Positions 27,865 to 36,428 of a stretch of 64,000 bases of DNA are shown here, piece by piece. The notes beneath the pieces are model-generated. The model saw nothing but the letters and a program-made list of their open reading frames with translations, was not told the DNA's origin and ran no database searches. Position 1 is the first letter of the stretch. Each line of letters begins with the position of its first letter. Made by a program: the position numbers and the translations under genes. This stretch comes from Stigmatella ashevillena (lineage in GTDB: Bacteria; Myxococcota; Myxococcia; Myxococcales; Myxococcaceae), in assembly GCF_028368975.1 (NCBI RefSeq), contig NZ_JAQNDM010000002.1, forward strand, positions 7,062,425 to 7,126,424, read 5' to 3'.

Positions 27865-28467
27865 TCACCGCACCGGGGAGGGCAAGGCCTCGGCCCCCAG
27901 CGGCACCTGCTCGTCCTCTCCGTCGCGCTCCGCCGCCTTGGCCCCCTGGAACGTGGCCGCCGTGGCCCCGGCTTCCACCGCCGTGGGCCCGGCATGGGGG
28001 GGCGGGAGCACTTTGCCGGCCCGGACCGCATGGCGGAACTCGGGCGTCTGGCGCAGGGCCTCGCTGGTGACGCCCAGCAGCGCTTCCCGCACCGGCTCGA
28101 AAGCCAGCGCCGCCCCGTACCAGTAGGGGAAATAATCCAGCCGGATGAGCCCCTTCACGTTCCAGCCCACCTGCGTGTAGTCCCACGGGCAACGGCCGAG
28201 CGCCCGGCGCAGCAGCCACCCCGTGGCGAACTCCGCCCCGAAAATGACGCTGGTGTAGGCCAGGGCCCTCAGTGGCCGGGGCAGGAAGCGCAGCCGGTCG
28301 TGGAGCACCTCCAGCCCCACCGCCGTGGCCCCATAGATGGGGTGCATCCAAAGGTACGTCTTTGCCGTCCCATGTGTGTCCTTCTGGAAGAGCGCCGCAC
28401 TCAGTCCCGTGAAGCACACCTCCATCACCCAACCCGCACACCCGTAGAGAAGGAATCTGGCTAGCAC
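27865..28467 (-). CDS. Putative CmpB-like (PF06541-type) membrane protein
   Basis: A 200-residue protein with about four hydrophobic segments in the first 125 residues and a polar, Ala-rich cytoplasmic tail. The features YGCAGWVMEVCFTGL, HPIYGATAVGLE, and CPWDYTQVGWNVKGLIRLDYFPYWYG match the pattern (WE near the start, PIYG, WDY-x-x-x-x-N-x-x-G-x-I-x-L-x-Y) of the family annotated as putative ABC-transporter type IV/CmpB. No ABC partner is nearby, so the transporter label is doubtful. It starts 93 bases from the glycosyltransferase gene upstream. Confidence 0.75.
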   Translation of the reverse strand: MLARFLLYGCAGWVMEVCFTGLSAALFQKDTHGTAKTYLWMHPIYGATAVGLEVLHDRLRFLPRPLRALAYTSVIFGAEFATGWLLRRALGRCPWDYTQVGWNVKGLIRLDYFPYWYGAALAFEPVREALLGVTSEALRQTPEFRHAVRAGKVLPPPHAGPTAVEAGATAATFQGAKAAERDGEDEQVPLGAEALPSPVR

Positions 28468-28560
28468 CGGAGGAACCTAAGGTCCTCGCGGGAGGGAGGC
28501 ACGCCTTGCCAGGGGTGTCCTCCGGGACAGGGAGGGGCGCACTGTCGGACGGGCAACGGC

Positions 28561-29280
28561 CTAGCGCGTCACCGTGTACTTGGCGATGACGTAGAGTGCG
28601 CGCACCCCGTCCTTCCAGCCAATCTTCTTGCCCTCCTCGTAGGTGCGGCCGTGGTAGCTGATGGGTACCTCGTACACGCGCCAGTGGCCGCGGGAGATTT
28701 TCGCGGTGACTTCGGGCTCGAAGCCGAACCGCTCTTCCTCCACCCGGATGGATTTCAGCACCTCGGCGCGGAAGGCCTTGTAGCAGGTCTCCATGTCCGT
28801 GAGGTTCAGGCCCGTGGCCATGTTGGAGAGCGTGGTGAGCAGGTTGTTCATCACCGTGTGCCAGAAGTAGAGCACTCGGCGCGGGGTGCCGGTGAAGCGG
28901 CTGCCGTAGACGACATCCGCCTCGCCATCGAGGATGGGCTGGATGACCTTGGGGATGTCCCGGGGGTCATATTCGAGGTCCGCGTCCTGGACGATGATGA
29001 TGCCCCCGGTGGCCTCGGAGAAGCCGCGCCGCAGGGCCGCGCCCTTGCCCTGGTTGTGCGGCTGGAAGAGCACGCGCACCTCGTTGCGGTTGCGCGGCGT
29101 GCCGCCCAACACCTCCAGCCCCTTCTCCTTCAACTCCTGAAGCAGCTCCCGGCTGCCATCCCGGGAGCAGTCATCCACGAGCACCAGCTCCTTGGGGAAG
29201 TCCACGGCGATGCAGCGCCGGAGCAGCTCCGCCAGGGTGGGCAGTTCGTTGTAGACCGGGATGACGAGCGAGACGAGCAT
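28561..29280 (-). CDS. Family 2 glycosyltransferase, dolichyl-phosphate mannose synthase-like
   Basis: A 239-residue cytoplasmic or membrane-associated enzyme of the GT-A fold. Visible are IPVYNELPTLAELL at the start, the nucleotide site VDDCSRDGS and the metal-binding DAD in VQDADLEYDP. The acceptor-side region contains GSRFTGTP and TDMETCYKAFR. The length equals the DPM1-type enzymes that transfer a sugar from a nucleotide donor to a polyprenyl phosphate. It lacks membrane helices at the C-terminus. The lipid-linked sugar could feed GT-C enzymes such as the polytopic protein at 17.9 kb, but this is only inference. Confidence 0.92.
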   Translation of the reverse strand: MLVSLVIPVYNELPTLAELLRRCIAVDFPKELVLVDDCSRDGSRELLQELKEKGLEVLGGTPRNRNEVRVLFQPHNQGKGAALRRGFSEATGGIIIVQDADLEYDPRDIPKVIQPILDGEADVVYGSRFTGTPRRVLYFWHTVMNNLLTTLSNMATGLNLTDMETCYKAFRAEVLKSIRVEEERFGFEPEVTAKISRGHWRVYEVPISYHGRTYEEGKKIGWKDGVRALYVIAKYTVTR

Positions 29281-29325
29281 GGCGGGCGTCCATATCCGAT
29301 TTCGCCGCCAGGGACGATATTTCCG

Positions 29326-30123
29326 CTAGGGAGGCGGCGGCGGGACCGAGCCGTCTGGCGTGCCTTCTGCCTCGCCTGGTTTGGTGGCCTCGGGCTCCGC
29401 GTAGATGAGGACCGACTGCCCGGTTTCGGTTGGCGGGGCCGGGCTCGCGGGGGCCGCTGTCTGAGGGCGCTCCGGGCCCTTCTTGCGACGGCTGGCCAGG
29501 CCTTCGTCGATGGCGAAGAAGCCCGAGGAGGGCAGCTCCTCGAAGGACTCCGCGGGCAGGGCGGCGGTGCAGTCGATGAACCGGTCCAGCACGTACACCA
29601 GGGCGCGCTGGCGCTGCTGATCCGAGAGGTTCAGGGCCGCCTTGGCGGATTCACCGGTGAGGGCCACCACGGTGGCCTCGGCCACGAGGGGCTGGGAGGA
29701 AGAGGCCAGCGTCATCTGGGTGAACACCTTGTAGCCCACGACCCAATGGCGCTCGGCGCGGGAGCGCAGGGTGAGGATCTCCGCCGGATCATCGAGCGTT
29801 TTGGTGGCCCCCGCCGTCAGCGCGCCCACCGCGCCCACCACGGCGGAGGCGCGCCGGGCCAGGGGCTTGGTGAGGAAGGCCGCCAGCAGGCTGCCCGCCG
29901 CGCCCGCGGTGGTGCCCAAGAGCAGCAAGAAGTCCGAGGTGAGCATGGCGCTCTGGGCGCGCTCCCGGTCCCGGTTGAGGCGGGTGACGCAGGCGCTGGC
30001 GCTGTCCACCAGCCGCTCATCGAGCGTCTCCGGGATCTGCACGGGCGAGGGGCCCACGCTGCGGCACGCTGCGGCTCCCACCCCGAGGGCGGCAACGAAG
30101 AGGTAGCGGTGGAGTCGGCTCAT
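29326..30123 (-). CDS. Proline-tailed lipoprotein of unknown function
   Basis: A 265-residue protein whose leader ends in LGVGAAAC, a lipoprotein-type cleavage site at Cys20. A glycine/alanine-rich hydrophobic region (residues 66-105) could insert in a membrane. The C-terminal 60 residues are Pro/Glu-rich and disordered, ending in PPPPP. I recognise no family. It lies 48 bases downstream of the PLP decarboxylase gene and 45 bases upstream of the glycosyltransferase, all on the minus strand, so a shared transcript is plausible. Confidence 0.65.
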   Translation of the reverse strand: MSRLHRYLFVAALGVGAAACRSVGPSPVQIPETLDERLVDSASACVTRLNRDRERAQSAMLTSDFLLLLGTTAGAAGSLLAAFLTKPLARRASAVVGAVGALTAGATKTLDDPAEILTLRSRAERHWVVGYKVFTQMTLASSSQPLVAEATVVALTGESAKAALNLSDQQRQRALVYVLDRFIDCTAALPAESFEELPSSGFFAIDEGLASRRKKGPERPQTAAPASPAPPTETGQSVLIYAEPEATKPGEAEGTPDGSVPPPPP

Positions 30124-30171
30124 GGTCCCAGTCTCCCAGATAGCCCTGAGACGTGCCCAGCTTCCGTCTGT

Positions 30172-31611
30172 TCACGCGGCCCGGCGCAGTGTTTCCAGCA
30201 GGGCGCTCAGGTCCGCCTCCGAGGTGAGGGGGTGGATGAGGGTCGTCCTCAGATGAACACCTTGGGGCAGGGTGGTCTGCACCAGGTAGAAGTCCCCCTG
30301 GGTGACGAGCCGCTCGCGCAAGTGGGTCTGGAGTGCATCCAGTTGTGAGGCGGGGACGCCCTCGGGGGTGTAGCGGAAGCAGACGATGTTGCAGTCTGGG
30401 GACACCGCCAACTGGAAGTCCGGGGCGGCCTGGAGGAGCGCGGCGAAGCGGCGGGCCAGCGCGAAGGTGGCCGTCACGTAGTCCGAGAAGAAGCGCGTGC
30501 CCAGCAGGCTCAGGCACGTGTAGAGCTTGAGGGCCATCATCTCCTTGGTGCACTCCAGGGTGCGCAGCCCGATGTCGCTCCAGCGCCGCGTGTCCTGGCC
30601 GTGAAAGAGGTAGCTGGCCTCCTGGGCGAAGGCCTCGAAGGAGCGGGAGCCCTCGCGGAAGAGCACCGCGGTGATGAGGGCGGGCATCAACATCATCTTG
30701 TGCGCATCCCACACCACCGAGTCCGCGCGCTCGATGCCCTTCACCTGGTGGCGGTAGGAGGGGCTGAGCACGGCGGAGGCCCCGTGGGCCCCATCCACGT
30801 GGAACCAGAGGCCCTGGCGCTCGCAGAAATCCGCCACCGCCTCCAGGGGATCAAACGCCCCGGTGGAGGTGGAGCCGGCGCAGGCCACCACGGCGATGGG
30901 CCGGCGCCCGGCGTCCAGGGCGCGGGTTCTCGCCGCCTCCAGGGCCTCGGGCCGGAGCCGGAAATGGGCATCCACGGGCACGGGGGTGACGCCCTCGGTG
31001 CCCCAGCCCATCACCTTCACGGAGCGGGCGATGCAGTAGTGGGCCGTCTCCGGGACGAGCACCGTGAGCGGAGGGCCCCCGGCGGCGCCGCCTCCCCAGG
31101 CGTCGTACCCGGCCCGGGCCTGGCGGGCGGCGAGCAGCGCGGTGAGGTTGCCCGCGGAGCCTCCCGAGGTGAGCACGCCGCCGCTGCCCTCGGGCAGGCC
31201 GAGCTGGCCAGCCATCCACCGCAGCACGGAGTGCTCCATGGCGCTGGAGGCGGGGCCCATCTCGTACACGGCCATGCCGTTGTTGAGCAGCGAGGAGACC
31301 AGGTCGCACAGCGCCGCCATGGGCAGCGGGGCCGTCACCTGGTGCCCGATGTAGCGCGGGTGGTGCAGGTGGTTGGAGGTGGCGAGCACGCGCTCCATGA
31401 GCCCGGACAGCGTCCCGGTGGGCTCCTCGGGGAACTTCCCCGGAAAGCGCGCGAGGCTCTCCTCGGGAGAACTCCAGGGCAAGACGGGCATGTCGCCTCC
31501 CCGGGTAGCGCTCGACAGGTAGTCGGCGAGCTGGTCCACCAACTGGTGGCCCTGGCGGCGGAAGTGCTCCGAATCGTAAGCAGCGGTGACGTGGTCCCGG
31601 TAGCTCGACAT
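30172..31611 (-). CDS. Pyridoxal-dependent amino-acid decarboxylase (group II)
   Basis: A 479-residue protein of the aromatic-L-amino-acid/glutamate decarboxylase family. It shows GVLTSGGSAGNLTAL (phosphate binding, about 146-160), the ring-stacking His191 in PETAHYC, Asp273 in HVDGAHG and the Schiff-base Lys305 in WDAHKMM. It removes the carboxyl group from an amino acid, producing an amine such as tyramine, tryptamine or beta-alanine. The substrate cannot be decided from sequence alone. It is the first gene of a minus-strand run, divergent from the NADH dehydrogenase. Confidence 0.92.
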   Translation of the reverse strand: MSSYRDHVTAAYDSEHFRRQGHQLVDQLADYLSSATRGGDMPVLPWSSPEESLARFPGKFPEEPTGTLSGLMERVLATSNHLHHPRYIGHQVTAPLPMAALCDLVSSLLNNGMAVYEMGPASSAMEHSVLRWMAGQLGLPEGSGGVLTSGGSAGNLTALLAARQARAGYDAWGGGAAGGPPLTVLVPETAHYCIARSVKVMGWGTEGVTPVPVDAHFRLRPEALEAARTRALDAGRRPIAVVACAGSTSTGAFDPLEAVADFCERQGLWFHVDGAHGASAVLSPSYRHQVKGIERADSVVWDAHKMMLMPALITAVLFREGSRSFEAFAQEASYLFHGQDTRRWSDIGLRTLECTKEMMALKLYTCLSLLGTRFFSDYVTATFALARRFAALLQAAPDFQLAVSPDCNIVCFRYTPEGVPASQLDALQTHLRERLVTQGDFYLVQTTLPQGVHLRTTLIHPLTSEADLSALLETLRRAA

Positions 31612-31785
31612 GGCCGGGCACCGTAATCAATCTTGGGACGCTCCTCATGGGGCGTGTGCACCGGGGAGGCCCGGTTTCCTCGGGGAGCGCTTGCTTTGTG
31701 GGCAGGCAGCCAGGCGTAGGCCTGGGTGGGAAGAAAGGCGCGGGGAGGCTGGCTTGCTCCGCGCGGAATCCCCACCTTTGCCGGC

Positions 31786-33156
31786 ATGGAAAACACCCCG
31801 AAAAGGCATCAGGTCGTCATCGTGGGCGCCGGTTTCGGCGGACTGCAGGCCGCGCTGAAGCTGAAGAAGGCGCCCGTGGATGTGACGGTCGTGGACCGGT
31901 ACAACCACCACCTGTTCCAGCCCTTGCTCTACCAGGTCGCGACCGCCGTGCTCAGCCCGGGGGAGATCGCCGCGCCCATCCGCTCGGTCCTTCGCGGCCG
32001 GAACACCACCGTGCTGCTCGCCGAGGCCCAGTCCGTCGATCTTCAGCGCAAAGTGCTCGTGTGCGATGGCGGCGACATTTCCTACGACACGCTGGTGCTC
32101 GCCGCGGGCGCCACGCACTCGTACTTCGGCCATCCCGAGTGGAGCCGGTTCGCGCCGGGGCTCAAGACCATCGACGATGCGAGGAACATCCGCGAGCGGG
32201 TGCTGCTGGCCCTGGAGGCCGCCGAGCGGGAGACCGACCCCGTGCGCCAGCGCGAGTGGCTCACGTTCGTCATCGTGGGCGCAGGCCCCACGGGCGTGGA
32301 GCTGGCCGGGGCGCTGGCGCACATGACCCAGCACTCGCTGCCCAAGGAGTTCCGCCGCGTCGACATCACCCAAGCGCGGGTCATCCTTTTGGAAGGCCTG
32401 CCGCGGGTGCTCACCGCCTATCCCGAGGAGCTCTCCGCCCGGGCCCGCAAGGATCTGGAGAAGCTGGGGGTGGAGGTGCGGACCGGGACGATGGTCACCG
32501 ATGTGGATGAGCTGGGCGTCCGGGTGGGCGAGACCCGCATCGCGGCGCGCACGGTGCTCTGGGGCGCGGGGGTCGCCGCATCCCCCCTGGCCCGGACGCT
32601 CGGAGTGCCGCTGGACAAGGCCGGCCGGGTCAAGGTCGAGCCCACGCTCGCGGTGCCCGGCCACGAGGATGTCTTCGTGATTGGCGATCTGGCGTCCATC
32701 CAGCAGGACGGCAAGCCTGTGCCAGGCATTGCCCCTGCGGCCATGCAGATGGGCAAGCACGTGGCGAAGAACATTCGCCTCCGGGCGGAAGGGCGGCCCT
32801 TGGAGCCGTTCCACTACCTGGACAAGGGCTCTTTCGCCGTCATCGGCCGGGGCTCCGCGATTGGCCTGCTCTTCGACAAGGTCCGTGTGCGCGGATGGAT
32901 GGCGTGGTCGATGTGGCTGGGCATCCACATCGCCTTTCTGGTGGGCTTCCGCAACAAGCTCGTCGTCCTGGTGGACTGGGCATACACGTACCTCACGAAG
33001 CGGCGGGACGTGCGGCTCATCACTGGCCTGTATGCGCGGAAGCTTCCCCCCATGCAGCGAGCGCTCCCCGGTGGGACCGAGGCCCCCGAGGTGAAGGAGG
33101 AGGGGGCGCTTCCCGCCCGCCTTCCCGAGAGCACCGGGGCCGCGCACCTGCACTGA
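31786..33156 (+). CDS. ndh: Type II NADH dehydrogenase
   Basis: A 456-residue flavoprotein starting at the ATG at 31786. The FAD-binding motif VIVGAGFGGLQ is at residues 11-21, the NADH-binding motif VIVGAGPTGVELAG at 162-175 and the flavin motif EDVFVIGDLA near 300. YNHHLFQPLLYQVAT is characteristic of the family. The C-terminal hydrophobic region (MAWSMWLGIHIAFLVGF) should dock it on the inner membrane. It passes electrons from NADH to quinone without pumping protons. It stands alone, with its own 174-base upstream region. Confidence 0.94.
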   Translation: MENTPKRHQVVIVGAGFGGLQAALKLKKAPVDVTVVDRYNHHLFQPLLYQVATAVLSPGEIAAPIRSVLRGRNTTVLLAEAQSVDLQRKVLVCDGGDISYDTLVLAAGATHSYFGHPEWSRFAPGLKTIDDARNIRERVLLALEAAERETDPVRQREWLTFVIVGAGPTGVELAGALAHMTQHSLPKEFRRVDITQARVILLEGLPRVLTAYPEELSARARKDLEKLGVEVRTGTMVTDVDELGVRVGETRIAARTVLWGAGVAASPLARTLGVPLDKAGRVKVEPTLAVPGHEDVFVIGDLASIQQDGKPVPGIAPAAMQMGKHVAKNIRLRAEGRPLEPFHYLDKGSFAVIGRGSAIGLLFDKVRVRGWMAWSMWLGIHIAFLVGFRNKLVVLVDWAYTYLTKRRDVRLITGLYARKLPPMQRALPGGTEAPEVKEEGALPARLPESTGAAHLH

Positions 33157-33185
33157 GTGAACTGCCCTCGAAGGCACTCAGCCAA

Positions 33186-33211
33186 CCAGGAGCCTGGGTG
33201 GTGGCTCCTGG
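33186..33211 (+). terminator. Hairpin downstream of the NADH dehydrogenase
   Basis: A perfect 9-base stem, CCAGGAGCC (33186-33194) with GGCTCCTGG (33203-33211), and an 8-base loop. It lies 29 bases after the stop codon. There is no T-run, so it may be a weak or Rho-assisted terminator. Confidence 0.45.
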
Positions 33212-33294
33212 CTGGGCGGAGACCAGGGGGCTCCTCACCTTTAAAGCATCGGTTGATGCCTCGGTGACAAGGCGCAGGGGTGAGGAGGTGGCTC

Positions 33295-33609
33295 ATGACG
33301 TGGACGGATTCACCGTTGGAGCGGCGCTCCATCCAGTCTGGCATGCGGGTGCAGACCGAAGACGGCTCGCGGCTGGGCAAGGTGAGGTTGATTGGCCGCG
33401 AGGTGCTGTATGTGAGGCCTTGGCGCTTCTCACGGCATGAATTCACCGTGCCCCTGGACCGCGTGACACGGGTGACGGGAAGGGGCGTGTTCGTGGTGGG
33501 GGCTCCCGCGGAGCTGTGTCGGCCCGCGGGGGACGCGGTCCACCATGAAATCCCTACCCACGTTCACCCGCTCACCGAGCCTCCCGCCACAGGGCACGGG
33601 AGCCCTTGA
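33295..33609 (+). CDS. Small PRC-barrel/DUF2171-like protein
   Basis: A 104-residue protein. The ATG at 33295 follows GAGGAGG at seven bases. Residues 10-65 read like a small beta-barrel (RSIQSGMRVQTEDGSRLGKVRLIGREVLYVRP), with the alternating pattern of PRC-barrel or DUF2171 domains that set binding of RNA, protein or membranes. The C-terminus is Pro/His-rich and probably disordered. The similarity is by pattern only. It sits between the NADH dehydrogenase and dapD, 64 bases before the latter. Confidence 0.6.
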   Translation: MTWTDSPLERRSIQSGMRVQTEDGSRLGKVRLIGREVLYVRPWRFSRHEFTVPLDRVTRVTGRGVFVVGAPAELCRPAGDAVHHEIPTHVHPLTEPPATGHGSP

Positions 33610-33673
33610 GCCTCTCTTCCAGGGCCCTTCAAGAATGCGGCGGACAGGACGGATTTGTGCTTCATAAGGACCC

Positions 33674-34498
33674 ATGTCCTCCATGGAAGCCCTTTCCCAG
33701 AAGGTGTCCGCGGCGTTCGCCGACCGGACGAAACTGAAGGAAGCAGAGTTCGCGGACGCCGTGCGCGAGGCGCTGGCGTTGCTAGATGCCGGGACCCTGC
33801 GCGTGGCCGAGAAAGGGCCCGAGGGGTGGCGCGTCAACGCCTGGGTGAAGGAGGCCATCCTCCTTTACTTCGCCGTGGCCCAGATGCAGGTGATGGAGGT
33901 GGGCCCCTTCGAGTTCCACGACAAGGTGCCGCTGAAGAAGGGGCTGGAGGCCGCGGGGGTGCGGGTGGTGCCCCCCGGCGTGGTGCGCTACGGCGCCTTC
34001 GTGGAGAAGGGCGCGGTGGTGATGCCTGGGTATGTGAACATAGGCGCCCGCGTGGGCGCGGGCACCATGGTGGATACGTGGGCCACGGTGGGCAGCTGCG
34101 CGCAGGTGGGCCGCAACGTTCACCTGTCGGGCGGCGTGGGCTTGGGAGGCGTGCTCGAACCGCCCACCGCCTCTCCCGTCATCATCGAGGATGGCGCCTT
34201 CATTGGCAGCCGGTGCATCGTGGTCGAGGGCGTGGTGGTCGAGGAGGAGGCGGTGCTGGGCGCCAATGTGGTGCTCACGGCGTCCACGCAAATCATTGAC
34301 GTCACCGGCCCCGAGGAACGCATCCACAAGGGCCGTGTCCCCGCGCGCAGTGTCGTCATCCCAGGAATGCGAGAGAAACAGTTTCCCTCTGGGAAGTACG
34401 GTGTTCCCTGTGCGCTCATCATCGGTCAACGGACGAAGAGCACGGACCAGAAGACCAGCCTCAACACCGCGCTGCGTGACTTCGCCGTGGCGGTGTGA
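33674..34498 (+). CDS. dapD: 2,3,4,5-tetrahydropyridine-2,6-dicarboxylate N-succinyltransferase
   Basis: A 274-residue trimeric left-handed beta-helix enzyme. Hexapeptide repeats run through the middle (VNIGARVGAGTMVDTWATVGSCAQVG, then GGVGLGGVLEP), and the helix ends near VLTASTQI. It uses succinyl-CoA to succinylate tetrahydrodipicolinate in the succinylase branch of lysine and meso-diaminopimelate synthesis. The dapE gene of the same branch lies about 770 bases downstream, with one unrelated gene between. The length equals the E. coli enzyme. Confidence 0.96.
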   Translation: MSSMEALSQKVSAAFADRTKLKEAEFADAVREALALLDAGTLRVAEKGPEGWRVNAWVKEAILLYFAVAQMQVMEVGPFEFHDKVPLKKGLEAAGVRVVPPGVVRYGAFVEKGAVVMPGYVNIGARVGAGTMVDTWATVGSCAQVGRNVHLSGGVGLGGVLEPPTASPVIIEDGAFIGSRCIVVEGVVVEEEAVLGANVVLTASTQIIDVTGPEERIHKGRVPARSVVIPGMREKQFPSGKYGVPCALIIGQRTKSTDQKTSLNTALRDFAVAV

Positions 34499-34557
34499 AT
34501 AAGGGAAATCCACGACAGAAGATCGTCCGTAATGAGAAGAACGTCTGGACGTGACCG

Positions 34558-35193
34558 ATGAACCACCTCGATGACATTCTTCCTGACTTGCTGCTGGGCA
34601 CCCTTTCTCCTGAAGGACAGCGTACCGCCGAGCAACACCTCTCCACGTGTGAGCTGTGCCGCGCCGAAGTCGCCCGGCTCTCTGCTTCGCTCGATAGACT
34701 GGCGTCCCTGGCGGTGCCGACGGACCCACCCCCGGGCGTTCTTGACCGCATCGTTGGCGAGATGGAAGGGCCTGGGCGGTTCCACCGCTTCGTGAAGGAG
34801 ATCGCGGCCTTCTTTGACTTGTCGGAAGCGCAAGCCCAGCGCGTGCTGTCCGACTTGGACACCCCCACGTCCTGGGTGCCCGGTCCCACCCAGGGCATTC
34901 AAATGATGCCGGTGGAGGCGGGGCCTGCGAAGGCGGGAATGCTCGCGGCCTTCGTGAGGATGCGCCCCGGGGCACGCTTCCCGCTGCACACCCACTTGGG
35001 GCGTGAGTGGAATTTTGTGTTGGAGGGAGGCATTCAGGCAGGCTCGGGCCGCGAGTTCTGGCCGGGCGAGACGCTGGAGATGGGGGAGGGTAGCTCCCAC
35101 ACCTTCACGGCCCTGGCAGGCCCGGCGTGCACCGCGGCCACCCTGCTGGATGGGGTGGCAAGCTTCGACGAAGAGCTCGGGCCGCCAGGGTAG
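34558..35193 (+). CDS. ChrR-like zinc-binding anti-sigma factor with cupin domain
   Basis: A 211-residue protein. The N-terminus carries the zinc anti-sigma motif H-x3-C-x2-C (His27, Cys31, Cys34). The C-terminal half is a cupin with His144, His146, Glu150 and His181 in HTHLGREWNF and GSSHTF, the metal site of ChrR. In Rhodobacter ChrR holds the sigma factor RpoE and releases it under singlet oxygen. No ECF sigma gene lies beside this copy, so either its partner is elsewhere or it has another role. It lies between dapD and dapE. Confidence 0.88.
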   Translation: MNHLDDILPDLLLGTLSPEGQRTAEQHLSTCELCRAEVARLSASLDRLASLAVPTDPPPGVLDRIVGEMEGPGRFHRFVKEIAAFFDLSEAQAQRVLSDLDTPTSWVPGPTQGIQMMPVEAGPAKAGMLAAFVRMRPGARFPLHTHLGREWNFVLEGGIQAGSGREFWPGETLEMGEGSSHTFTALAGPACTAATLLDGVASFDEELGPPG

Positions 35194-35270
35194 CGCACAT
35201 CCCGACGAGCGGCCGGTGACAGGCGGAACAGGGGCTTCTGGGGGTGGGGTGCGCTAGGGTACGTGCCGCC

Positions 35271-36356
35271 ATGTCCCAGCTTGCCGCGCGCCTTGCCCAG
35301 TCCACGCTCTCGCTGTGCCGTATTGCCAGCCCCATCGGTCACGAAGGGCCTCTCGCGGATCATGTGGAGCGCTGGGCGCTGGAGCGCTTCCGGCGCGAGG
35401 AGGTGCTCCGGGTCGGGCACTCGCTGTTCGTCGGGCACCTCGAGGATGAGCGGCCCACGGTCGCGTTGGTGGGGCACCTGGACACCGTGCCCGGCCACCC
35501 CAGTGATAAGGAAGCGCGGCTCGAAGGGGAGCGGGTGTTTGGGCTGGGTGCCTCGGACATGAAGGGCGGGCTGGCGGTGATGATGGCGCTGGCGGAGGAC
35601 CTGCCCCTGCGCGAGCTGCCGGTGAACCTCGGGCTCATCCTCTATGAGCGCGAGGAGGGCCGCTATGTGGAGAGCGGGCTGGGCCCGCTGTTCGACGCGC
35701 TCCCGGCGCTGCGGACGGTTCGCTTCGGCATCGCCATGGAACCGACGGACGGTACGGTGCAGGTGGGGTGCGTGGGAACGCTGCACGCCACGGTGAATTT
35801 CACGGGCCGCAGCGCGCACTCGGCGCGGCCGTGGCAGGGGGAGAACGCCATCCACAAGGCGGGCCCCTTTCTGGCAGAGCTGTTGGCGCGCCAGCGGGTG
35901 GAGGTGATGCACGCCGGCTTTCCGTTCTACGAGGTGATGAGCGTGACGATGGCGAGCGGAGGCCGCGCTCGCAACGTGGTGCCGGACACGCTGGAGCTGA
36001 ACCTCAACTACCGCTTCGCGCCGGGAAGGACCCTGGCCCAGGCGCAGGAAGACGTGACGGCGCTGGTGGCGGGGCGGGCGGAGGTGACCTTCACGGACCT
36101 GTCCCCGAGTGGCCGCGTGTGCGCGGACAATCCCATGTACCGGCAGCTCCTGGCGCTGACGGGGCTGCCCGCGGCCTCGAAGCAGGCCTGGACGGACGTG
36201 GCCCGGTTCGGCGAGTGGGGCGTGGATGCGGTGAACTACGGCCCCGGCGAGACGGCCCAGGCGCACCAGGCCAATGAGAGCGCGCCCATTCCCGCCTTGG
36301 CGCAGGCCTACGAGAAGCTCTCCGCGTTTCTGCGGGGAGCCAAGGCGACGCTCTAG
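35271..36356 (+). CDS. dapE: Succinyl-diaminopimelate desuccinylase (M20 peptidase family)
   Basis: A 361-residue di-zinc hydrolase of the M20 family. It shows the first metal motif GHLDTVPGH, the bridging Asp in ASDMKGGLA, the catalytic Glu pair in EREEGRYVESG and the dimerisation-domain segment GRSAHSARPWQGENAIH. It removes succinate from N-succinyl-LL-diaminopimelate in lysine and cell-wall precursor synthesis. The start at 35271 fits the family, and the in-frame ATG at 35244 adds nine residues. The nearby dapD supports the assignment. Confidence 0.93.
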   Translation: MSQLAARLAQSTLSLCRIASPIGHEGPLADHVERWALERFRREEVLRVGHSLFVGHLEDERPTVALVGHLDTVPGHPSDKEARLEGERVFGLGASDMKGGLAVMMALAEDLPLRELPVNLGLILYEREEGRYVESGLGPLFDALPALRTVRFGIAMEPTDGTVQVGCVGTLHATVNFTGRSAHSARPWQGENAIHKAGPFLAELLARQRVEVMHAGFPFYEVMSVTMASGGRARNVVPDTLELNLNYRFAPGRTLAQAQEDVTALVAGRAEVTFTDLSPSGRVCADNPMYRQLLALTGLPAASKQAWTDVARFGEWGVDAVNYGPGETAQAHQANESAPIPALAQAYEKLSAFLRGAKATL

Positions 36357-36365
36357 CCAGACATC

Positions 36366-36386
36366 CCGGGACACCCGTCCGGGAGT
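36366..36386 (+). terminator. Short hairpin after dapE
   Basis: TCCCGG and CCGGGA (six-base stem) with a nine-base loop lie ten bases after the dapE stop codon. The stem is short and no T-run follows, so this is a weak candidate. Confidence 0.3.
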
Positions 36387-36428
36387 CATTGCAACGAAGG
36401 AGCGCGCACGGTTGGATGGGGGGCCGTG

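Noticed and set aside
28515-28527. Small inverted repeat (TGTCC/GGACA) before the glycosyltransferase end
   Set aside because: The five-base stem is within chance expectation in GC-rich DNA and no T-run follows.
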